DNA of 49,878 nt from Flavobacteriaceae bacterium UBA6231 (GTDB lineage Bacteria; Bacteroidota; Bacteroidia; Flavobacteriales; Flavobacteriaceae): positions 1 through 49,878 of the forward strand of contig DJWL01000019.1 in assembly GCA_002441545.1 (NCBI GenBank), read 5' to 3'. Made by a program: the position numbers and the translations under genes. The stretch's first letter is position 1. Each line of letters opens with the position of its first letter. Below the pieces are notes generated by a model. The model had not been told where the DNA came from, did no database searches, and saw only the letters and a program-made list of their open reading frames with translations. Positions 43,342-49,878 of this stretch are shown piece by piece.

Positions 43342-43965
43342 ATGCAAAAATTAGTTATCATTTCAGTAATATTCGTTACCAGTTTGCTAAACGCACAGTC
43401 AAATTATGAAAAAGGTATGCAAAAGGCCTTTGAACTTTGGGGAAGTAATAATCCGATAGAAGCATCCAATATGTTTGAACGTATTGCTAATGCAGAACCA
43501 GATAATTGGTTGCCTCCATATTATGCCGCTCAAGTAAATATTGTGAATAGCTTTGGGTTAAGAGACGAAGATGAGTTAACTGCTCAATTAAAGAAAGCAC
43601 AGGATTTAATTAATGATGCCACTGCAATTTCTAAAAATAACCCTGAAATTTTAGTACTCCAAGCCTTGTTATATACAGCTTGGGTAGCTTATGATGGTGC
43701 TACTTATGGGATGACAATGTCTCCTAAAGTTGGTGCAATTTATGCACAAGCAGAACAAATAGCACCAGAAAATCCACGTGTTGTGTATTGTAAAGCAGAA
43801 TGGGGTATAGGTGGCGCAAAATATTTTGGACAAGACACTAAACCATTTTGTAACGATTTAGAAAGGTCTTTAGAACTTTTTGCTAACTTTAAACCAGAAA
43901 CACCATTTCATCCTAATTGGGGAGAAAACAGAGTAAAAATGTTGTTGGAATCTTGTAAAGAGTAG
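43342..43965 (+). CDS. Secreted TPR-like protein, unknown function
   Basis: Protein of 207 aa with a signal peptide (MQKLVIISVIFVTSLLNAQ). The mature part is helical with TPR-like spacing (YEKGMQKAFELWGSNNPIEASNMFERIANAEPDNWLPPYYAAQ and IYAQAEQIAPENPRVVYCKAEW). Probably periplasmic scaffold or adaptor. It is 24 bp upstream of the kinase gene and is likely co-transcribed with it. Confidence 0.8.
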   Translation: MQKLVIISVIFVTSLLNAQSNYEKGMQKAFELWGSNNPIEASNMFERIANAEPDNWLPPYYAAQVNIVNSFGLRDEDELTAQLKKAQDLINDATAISKNNPEILVLQALLYTAWVAYDGATYGMTMSPKVGAIYAQAEQIAPENPRVVYCKAEWGIGGAKYFGQDTKPFCNDLERSLELFANFKPETPFHPNWGENRVKMLLESCKE

Positions 43966-43989
43966 TAATTTTTAGTTTAGAAGTGCATA

Positions 43990-45330
43990 ATGACAAAATC
44001 ATATAAAAATATTGTTTTAACTTTTATTATTGGATGCCTTATTTTTTTGGCAGGCAATTTACTGTCTGGAGGTTTTAATTTTAAAAGCATAAACGAATTT
44101 TTAATAGATTTTGTTTTTTATCAGCTGTACTCTTTTGTTTTAGGCTATTCAAATATGTATTTTTTTGACTATTTGAGTACCAAACAATGGAAAGAATACT
44201 CCACTCTTAAACGTATTTTTATTGGCGTTTTAGGATCTACAACAATTACTCTTGCTGGACTCTTTATTTTAAGAGCATTTACTGATATGGTTTTTAATGG
44301 TAAAACGTTTAATGAATTTTTATCTACGCAACGATTTGCTCATTATCAATTTGGTTTATGGATTACGTTAACAATTGTAGCGGTATTTCATTTTGTTTAT
44401 TATTACAATAAGTATCAACAAAATAAAATTAAAGAACAAAAAGTCATTGCGGGAACTGCAAGTGCAAAATTCGATGCTTTAAAAAATCAATTAGATCCGC
44501 ATTTTCTTTTTAATAGCTTAAATGTGCTAACAAGTTTAATTGAAGAAAACCCTAAAAATGCACAAAAATTCACAACCTCATTATCAAAGGTGTATCGTTA
44601 TGTTTTGGAGCAAAAAAACAAAGAGTTAGTTACAGTTGATGAAGAGTTAGAATTTGCTAAAACGTACATGTCTTTACTTAAAATGCGATTTGAGGATAGC
44701 ATTGTTTTTGAAATTCCAGAAAAAGCGTCAAATCCAGAAAGTAAAGTAGTACCGTTGTCATTGCAGTTGTTATTGGAAAACGCTGTAAAGCATAATATGG
44801 TAACTACCAATAAGCCATTACATATAAAAATTTATGAAAGAGAAGGTAATCTAGTAGTTGAAAACAATCTACAGCCAAAACAAATAGTAAAGAAGAGTAG
44901 TGGTGTTGGTTTAGAAAACATTAAGCAGCGTTATCATTTATTATCTACAAAGAGAGTAAACATCAATCAACAAGCAAACAGTTTTGCAGTTGCAATACCA
45001 ATGCTTACCAAACAAATATCTATCATGACAACTGATTCAATTTCAAAAGTAGATGACAGTTATTTAAGAGCACGCAAGCATGTAGATTCTCTTAAAGAAT
45101 TTTATTATGGCATTATCTCTTATTTTTTAATAATTCCATTTTTAATTTATATCAATTACAAAACTTATTGGAGTTTTCAATGGTTTTGGTTTCCAATGAT
45201 AGGTATGGGAATAGGTATTACTATAGCTGCTTTTAAATTATTTGTTAATGACGGCATTTTTGGTCGTAATTGGGAAGATCGTAAATTAAAACAGTATATG
45301 GGTGAAGAAGAAGACACTCGATGGAAATAA
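43990..45330 (+). CDS. LytS-type sensor histidine kinase fused to a 2TM domain
   Basis: Protein of 446 aa. N-terminal membrane helices (about 8-26, 38-55, 76-95, 118-137), then the His_kinase domain with the phosphoacceptor in QLDPHFLFNSLNVLTSLIEENP (about 168-190), and a HATPase domain with LLLENAVKHNM and SSGVGLENIKQRYHLL, ending near 338. An in-frame 2TM domain (about 346-446) follows. It begins at an internal MTTDSISK that looks like the start of a once separate gene. The next two genes encode free 2TM paralogues. The cognate regulator is the LytTR protein at 46010. Confidence 0.88.
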   Translation: MTKSYKNIVLTFIIGCLIFLAGNLLSGGFNFKSINEFLIDFVFYQLYSFVLGYSNMYFFDYLSTKQWKEYSTLKRIFIGVLGSTTITLAGLFILRAFTDMVFNGKTFNEFLSTQRFAHYQFGLWITLTIVAVFHFVYYYNKYQQNKIKEQKVIAGTASAKFDALKNQLDPHFLFNSLNVLTSLIEENPKNAQKFTTSLSKVYRYVLEQKNKELVTVDEELEFAKTYMSLLKMRFEDSIVFEIPEKASNPESKVVPLSLQLLLENAVKHNMVTTNKPLHIKIYEREGNLVVENNLQPKQIVKKSSGVGLENIKQRYHLLSTKRVNINQQANSFAVAIPMLTKQISIMTTDSISKVDDSYLRARKHVDSLKEFYYGIISYFLIIPFLIYINYKTYWSFQWFWFPMIGMGIGITIAAFKLFVNDGIFGRNWEDRKLKQYMGEEEDTRWK

Positions 45331-45344
45331 ATTTTTTTAAAAAC

Positions 45345-45653
45345 ATGACAACACAATCAAACAACAACATTGAAGATAAATACATTAAAGCCCGAAAAAA
45401 GGTTGAAGAATTAAAAGGGTTTTATTACAACCTTATATCTTATTGTTTAGTTATTCCTTTTCTAATATTTATCAATTACAGGACTTATTGGGATTTTCAT
45501 TGGTTTTGGTTTCCCATAGCTGGATGGGGAATGGGCTTAGCATTTCACGCTTATCAAGTATTTGTAAACAATGGTATTTTAGGAAAAGGCTGGGAGCAGC
45601 GCAAAATTGAAGAGTTTATGCGTAAGGAAGAAGATGAAAAGCGCTGGGAATAA
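45345..45653 (+). CDS. 2TM-domain protein
   Basis: Small membrane protein of 102 aa (from ATG 45345; an upstream ATG at 45321 overlaps the kinase stop). Two membrane segments joined by NYRTYWDFHWFWFP, then GKGWEQRKIEEFMRKEE. It is a close paralogue of the domain at the C-terminus of the kinase. Its function is unknown; such proteins accompany LytS/LytTR pairs in flavobacteria. Confidence 0.85.
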   Translation: MTTQSNNNIEDKYIKARKKVEELKGFYYNLISYCLVIPFLIFINYRTYWDFHWFWFPIAGWGMGLAFHAYQVFVNNGILGKGWEQRKIEEFMRKEEDEKRWE

Positions 45654-45671
45654 CAATTAAAGAAAAGTATC

Positions 45672-46013
45672 ATGACAAATTACAGCATTGATAATCAAGA
45701 AGAAAATACAGCTCGAAAAGATATTTATCGCCAAGAGGCGTATATAAGAGCTCAAAAAAAGGTGAAAAAAATCATTGGTTTCTATTGGCATTTGGCATCT
45801 TATGTCATAGTCAATTTATTTTTACTTTTTTTAATTGGAAAGAATACTAACGTTTTTTGGAGTTTTGGAACATTCTCTACCGCTATTTTTTGGGGAATTG
45901 GGTTATTTTTTCACTTTCTAGGTGTCTTTGGACCAGATTTTATGTTTGGTAAAAACTGGGAGGAACGTAAAATTAAAGAGTATATGGATAAAGATAAAAA
46001 ACGTTGGGAATGA
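45672..46013 (+). CDS. 2TM-domain protein (second)
   Basis: Protein of 113 aa, a more diverged 2TM paralogue with two membrane segments and the closing GKNWEERKIKEYMDKDKKRWE. It overlaps the following response-regulator gene by 4 bp (ATGA). It is part of the kinase-regulator operon. Confidence 0.85.
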   Translation: MTNYSIDNQEENTARKDIYRQEAYIRAQKKVKKIIGFYWHLASYVIVNLFLLFLIGKNTNVFWSFGTFSTAIFWGIGLFFHFLGVFGPDFMFGKNWEERKIKEYMDKDKKRWE

Positions 46014-46768
46014 ATGTAATTATTATAGAAGACGAAAAACCATCGGCACGTAGGTTACAACGCATGTTAAGTAACCAAAATATTGAAGCAAATATTATGT
46101 TGCATTCTGTTGAAGAAAGCATTAATTGGTTTCAAAATAACCAACATCCAGATTTGATTTTTTTAGATATTCAGTTAAGTGATGGTTTATCATTTGAAAT
46201 TTTTGAAGCTATTAATATTAAAAGTGCTGTTATATTCACTACTGCTTATGATGAGTATGCACTTCAGGCTTTTAAACTTAATAGTATAGATTATTTGTTA
46301 AAACCTATAGATGAAGATGATTTAGCTAAGGCTGTAAAAAAATATCAAGCGCGTTTACCACAAAAACAAACCGTTACTCTCGATTTTAATGACATTAAAA
46401 AAATGTTGGTAAACCCTATTGACCGTGAGTATAAAAAACGCTTTTCTGTAAAAATTGGACAACACTTAAAACTTATTAATATAGAAGATATTGAATGTTT
46501 TTATAGTGAAAATAAGGGTACTTATTTATATACAAGAGATGGAAGAAATTATTTGCTTGATACCACTTTGGAACTTTTAGAACAAGAATTAGAGCCTCGA
46601 ACTTTTTTCAGAATAAACCGTAAGTTTTTTGTAAATATTATTGCTATAAAAGACATGGTAAGTTATACAAACTCACGTTTACAAATAAAACTAAACACGT
46701 TTAATAATGATGAGGTTGTTGTTGCTAGAGAACGTGTTAAAGATTTTAAAGTGTGGCTTGAGGCTTAA
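46010..46768 (+). CDS. LytTR-family response regulator
   Basis: Protein of 252 aa from ATG 46010, which overlaps the stop of the preceding gene (ATGA); a TTG at 46004 is less likely. The receiver domain has the acidic pair in IIIEDEKPSA and the phosphoacceptor D53 in DLIFLDIQLSDG, then KPIDEDDL. The LytTR DNA-binding domain covers about 140-250, with IEDIECFYSENKGTYLYTRDG. Partner of the fused kinase upstream; target genes unknown. Confidence 0.92.
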   Translation: MNVIIIEDEKPSARRLQRMLSNQNIEANIMLHSVEESINWFQNNQHPDLIFLDIQLSDGLSFEIFEAINIKSAVIFTTAYDEYALQAFKLNSIDYLLKPIDEDDLAKAVKKYQARLPQKQTVTLDFNDIKKMLVNPIDREYKKRFSVKIGQHLKLINIEDIECFYSENKGTYLYTRDGRNYLLDTTLELLEQELEPRTFFRINRKFFVNIIAIKDMVSYTNSRLQIKLNTFNNDEVVVARERVKDFKVWLEA

Positions 46769-49271
46769 GCTTATAAGTGTTTAAACGTACTCTTAATTTT
46801 ACAAATTCATACCAGATTACTGATAATAAACCTATAACGAGACAAGTAATTAACTCTTGTGCATTAAGTGTTTTAAATTCAAAGAAATTTGTCAAAGTTG
46901 GAACAAAGAGTAATAACCCTGTAATAAAAATTGTGATAGCAATGATAAGTATAATCATGTTATTTTTATATAACAGTGTAGTAAATACAGAATAGTAAAA
47001 TGACCTATTAACAAGTGTTAAACAAATATTGGCAACTATTAAAACTGTGAATACCATGGCTCTAGTATGTGCCTCGTCAAATCCGTGATAAACAGAATAT
47101 TGATATGTAAACAGCGTTCCTGCAGTAATACCTATTCCTTGAAAGACACTTGTTATCAACTCTTTTCTGTTAAAAAAAGTAGTAGTGAAAGGCCTTGGTT
47201 TTTTTAACATGGTGTTTTTCTCAATAGGTTCGTTTTCAAAAATAATAGAACAGGTAGGACCCATAATTAATTCTAAAAAAATAATATGAATAGGAGAAAA
47301 TATATTTGGATAAATCCAGCCTAATACTAACGGAATAAAAACTGTTAGGATAATAGGTATGTGAATAGAAATAATATATTGAATGGCTTTTTTAAGATTG
47401 GTATAAATTTTTCTTCCCATGGCTACGGCATCCACCATTTTTGATAAATCGTCTTCCAACAGAATAAGAGAAGCAGCTTGTTTGGCTATTTCTGTTCCCT
47501 TTTTTCCCATGGCAATGCCTATGTGTGCTGCTTTCAATGCTGGCCCATCATTAACGCCATCGCCTGTCATTGCAACAATTTGATTTTTTGATTTTAAAGC
47601 ATTGATTATTTTTAATTTTGCTTCAGGAAACATTCTATAAAAAATAGTTGTATCCATTACAGATTCTAGCAATTGATTATCGGATAACTTCATCAAGTCA
47701 TCTCCTGCAAGGCTTTTTTCAAAATTCTTAAAACCAACTTCTTTAGCTATAGCTGTGGTTGTTTCTGCATTGTCGCCGGTTATTATTTTTACTGAAATTC
47801 CAGCTTGGTAAAAATGGTTTAATACTTTATTGATGTTTTTCTTTGGAGGATCATAAAACGCAACGATTCCTTTAAATACAAACCTAATTTCTTGTTGTGT
47901 TTTAGGGAAATTATCACTTTTAAAATCGCTTTCACCTACGGCTAAAACTCTATATCCTAGTTTGGTTAGGCTTTTTATAGCATTTTCGGTTTTAAGTTTC
48001 TCCTCCAATGTCAAGGAGCAAATAGATATCAATGCCTCTGGAGCTCCTTTGGCGGCTACAATTCTATTCCCTTCATTATTTTCAAAAATATGGGTCATCA
48101 TGGGAGGCTTTCCATCCAAAGGATATTCGTGTATCATTTTAAAATGAGTACGTTTGTCGTCTAGTATTAAATCTGTGTAAGCTTGGTGTAAAGCTTTTTC
48201 CATTGGGTCAAAAGGGATTGGTTCACTTGCCCACATGGCAGTTATTATTAGGTTTTTTTCGTCTTCTGTTAATTCGGTTTCAGGATTTGCAAAATCTTGT
48301 GCAGTGAGTGTAAAAAGCTTTGCCAAACTCATTCTATTCTCAGTAATAGTTCCTGTTTTATCGGCGCAAATTACTGTGGCACTGCCTAATGTTTCAACGG
48401 TTTTCATTTGTTTTACCACTATCCCCATTTTCATTAACCGCCAAGCGCCTATTGCCATAAAAAAGGTAAATGCCATAGGGATTTCTTCTGGTAAAATACT
48501 CATTGCTAAAGTAAGTGCCTTTAGCAAACTATCTAATAGGTTGTATGTGCGAAAATAATTAATAACCCAAACAATAATGAAAATGACTGTACCGGCAATA
48601 ACCATTTTTTTCACAAAATCGTTTATTTGTAGTTCTAATGGTGTTTTCTCTTCGGTGATATCTTCAAGGCTTTTGCCAATTTCACCTAGCTTAGTTTTGT
48701 TACCAATTTTTGTAATAGTAGCTATGGCTAGTCCACTTTCAACAGTAGTTCCTTTAAAAATTAAATTATCGGTTTTGTCCTTGTCTTTAAAAACAGATAA
48801 TGATTCTCCTGTAAGAATAGATTCGTTTACAGAGAAATCATTAGAATGAACAATAATTCCATCTGCGGCGATTAAAGTTCCTTCTGTTACAACAAGATAA
48901 TCTCCAACTACTAGGTATTCGCTTTTAATCTCCTCTATTTTATAGTTTCTTATAACTTTACAGTTAGGTTGTGTAAAATTTTTTAGTTTTTGCAAGGCAT
49001 TTCTGCTTCTTGTATCTTGATATAAGGAAATTATAGAAACGATAATAATGGCTGCTCCAAGAAAAATACCATCACCTAGTTCTCCACTTACAAAATAAAT
49101 AAGAGAAGCAGCCAACAATAAAATAATCATGGGCTCTTTTACCAATTTTTTTATGACTTCTAAAAAACTGTTTTCTTGTTTGTAGTTTAAGGTGTTTTGC
49201 CCAAATTTATTACGCGCAACAATGACTTCCTCATCGGTTAAGCCTTTAATATTAAAATGATTTACAGGCAT
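46746..49271 (-). CDS. P-type cation-transporting ATPase (Ca2+-ATPase-like)
   Basis: P-type ATPase of 841 aa. The actuator motif LTGES is at 153-157, phosphorylation D304 is in CADKTGT, and the hinge is TGDGVNDGPALKAAHIGIAMG. The fourth membrane helix contains PEEIP (261-265), which is like the calcium-binding site of the P2 group (PEGLP), and the C-terminal six-helix Cation_ATPase_C domain is present. Substrate probably Ca2+, less surely Mn2+. It converges on the LytTR gene with a 23-bp overlap. Confidence 0.9.
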   Translation of the reverse strand: MPVNHFNIKGLTDEEVIVARNKFGQNTLNYKQENSFLEVIKKLVKEPMIILLLAASLIYFVSGELGDGIFLGAAIIIVSIISLYQDTRSRNALQKLKNFTQPNCKVIRNYKIEEIKSEYLVVGDYLVVTEGTLIAADGIIVHSNDFSVNESILTGESLSVFKDKDKTDNLIFKGTTVESGLAIATITKIGNKTKLGEIGKSLEDITEEKTPLELQINDFVKKMVIAGTVIFIIVWVINYFRTYNLLDSLLKALTLAMSILPEEIPMAFTFFMAIGAWRLMKMGIVVKQMKTVETLGSATVICADKTGTITENRMSLAKLFTLTAQDFANPETELTEDEKNLIITAMWASEPIPFDPMEKALHQAYTDLILDDKRTHFKMIHEYPLDGKPPMMTHIFENNEGNRIVAAKGAPEALISICSLTLEEKLKTENAIKSLTKLGYRVLAVGESDFKSDNFPKTQQEIRFVFKGIVAFYDPPKKNINKVLNHFYQAGISVKIITGDNAETTTAIAKEVGFKNFEKSLAGDDLMKLSDNQLLESVMDTTIFYRMFPEAKLKIINALKSKNQIVAMTGDGVNDGPALKAAHIGIAMGKKGTEIAKQAASLILLEDDLSKMVDAVAMGRKIYTNLKKAIQYIISIHIPIILTVFIPLVLGWIYPNIFSPIHIIFLELIMGPTCSIIFENEPIEKNTMLKKPRPFTTTFFNRKELITSVFQGIGITAGTLFTYQYSVYHGFDEAHTRAMVFTVLIVANICLTLVNRSFYYSVFTTLLYKNNMIILIIAITIFITGLLLFVPTLTNFFEFKTLNAQELITCLVIGLLSVIWYEFVKLRVRLNTYKLKPQATL

Positions 49272-49464
49272 TTTTAAAAGAAAATTTTTTAACTCGGAAG
49301 GACTAAAGTTATTGTTTTTGGATTGCTAAAAATAGTTCACATTAGTGCTTAGAAAGATAATGAAAATCATTAACATTAATTAGATAAAAACAAAAATCCT
49401 CTTTTATTATTAGACCTTTTTTGAAGCCTACAGAAATTGTAATTTTTAATATTTGAATATCATA

Positions 49465-49878
49465 TTATTGATTTTTCATAAATCGTCTTACTGCTACCCA
49501 TTGTTTAAGCATATCTCTAGCATCTTGTGCTGGGTAACCCAATACAGTTTTTCCTGCTTCAACATCGGCTATTACACCAGAACCTGCTCCTACTGTAGCC
49601 CCAGAATGGATAGTGGTATGGTCTTTAATAGAAGCACTACCGCCAATAATAACACCGTCACCCAAGGTCACAGAACCTGCAAGACCGCTATGTCCTGCCA
49701 TAATGCAACAGCGTCCCATTTCACTATTATGTGCAATTTGTACTAAATTATCAATTTTACAACCATCACCAATTATGGTAGAACTAAATTTAGCTCTGTC
49801 AACACATGAGTTTGCACCTATTTCAACATAATGACCAATAATTACATTTCCTATTTGAGGTATTTTAACCAAACCTTT
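49465..49878 (-). CDS. lpxD: LpxD-like UDP-3-O-acylglucosamine N-acyltransferase, 3' part
   Basis: The C-terminal 137 residues are in the window. The frame runs off the right edge, so the start is outside. Left-handed beta-helix hexapeptide repeats are plain (VIIGHYVEIGANSCVD, IIGDGCKIDNLVQIAHN, VTLGDGVIIGGSASIKDHTTI). The segment AHNSEMGRCCIMAGHSGLAGS contains the catalytic-type histidine of LpxD, and GYPAQDARDMLKQWVAVRRF is the usual end. It adds the second acyl chain in lipid A synthesis. Confidence 0.9.
   Translation of the reverse strand, partial: KGLVKIPQIGNVIIGHYVEIGANSCVDRAKFSSTIIGDGCKIDNLVQIAHNSEMGRCCIMAGHSGLAGSVTLGDGVIIGGSASIKDHTTIHSGATVGAGSGVIADVEAGKTVLGYPAQDARDMLKQWVAVRRFMKNQ

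Noticed and set aside
49453..49831. Plus-strand frames of 97 and 72 aa opposite lpxD
   Set aside because: The opposite strand encodes clear hexapeptide repeats of LpxD.

Overview
The window looks like a chromosomal segment of a marine or environmental member of the Flavobacteriaceae (Bacteroidota). The evidence is the low GC content, promoter -7 boxes of the TAnnTTTG type, scarcity of Shine-Dalgarno sequences, and a flavobacterial gene set: TonB-dependent receptor with a carboxypeptidase-like N-terminus, GIN-domain lipoprotein, PspC/PadR pair, LytS/LytTR pair with 2TM proteins. I cannot name the species.

Two parts are clear. Positions 8 to 25028 are an integrated mobile island. It starts in the 3' end of a tRNA (probably tRNA-Pro), carries a tyrosine integrase next to that end, and is closed by a 17-bp direct repeat of the tRNA 3' end (8-24 and 25012-25028). 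An identical 18-bp sequence lies just inside both ends (125-142, 24938-24955) and may be an integrase arm site. Positions 25029 to the end are ordinary chromosome.

Island cargo, left to right: (1) a minus-strand array of accessory genes (two DUF2971 proteins, a PLD-nuclease protein with helicase-associated repeats, a two-gene membrane cassette), separated by attC-like spacers; (2) a roughly 1-kb non-coding block rich in hairpins, with three related nested-palindrome units; (3) the most interesting locus: a guide-RNA-like transcript (7320-7421), a nuclease-dead, C-terminally truncated Cas12f/TnpB-like protein (7422-8519), and an ECF sigma factor with an extra C-terminal HTH (8521-9318), in one minus-strand unit; (4) a small XRE regulator and a membrane protein flanked by hairpin repeats; (5) an IS110-family transposase preceded by two diverged bridge-RNA-like copies; (6) a defence module of KAP NTPase, AbiEi-like regulator, nucleotidyltransferase and second KAP NTPase; (7) a phage- or ICE-like module with an ImmA/IrrE metallopeptidase.

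The third locus fits the recently reported concept of RNA-guided transcription, in which a catalytically dead Cas12f and a guide RNA recruit a partner sigma factor to DNA. The predicted guide, read directly after a scaffold ending in UACAAC, matches 16 of 17 bases of a site preceded by G about 170 bp upstream of the sigma gene, in the orientation that would drive the sigma-dCas12f operon. This suggests RNA-guided autoregulation. It is an inference from sequence and needs testing.

The chromosome to the right holds an envelope-stress-like cluster (GIN lipoprotein, PspC, PadR, DUF4870), small conserved genes, a divergent oxyR-dps pair, housekeeping enzymes (cyclophilin, Nudix, acyltransferase, topoisomerase III, pseudouridine synthase), an ECF sigma factor with a membrane partner, a TonB-dependent receptor and TonB protein, a LytS-type kinase fused to a 2TM domain with its LytTR regulator, a P-type ATPase, and the 3' part of lpxD.
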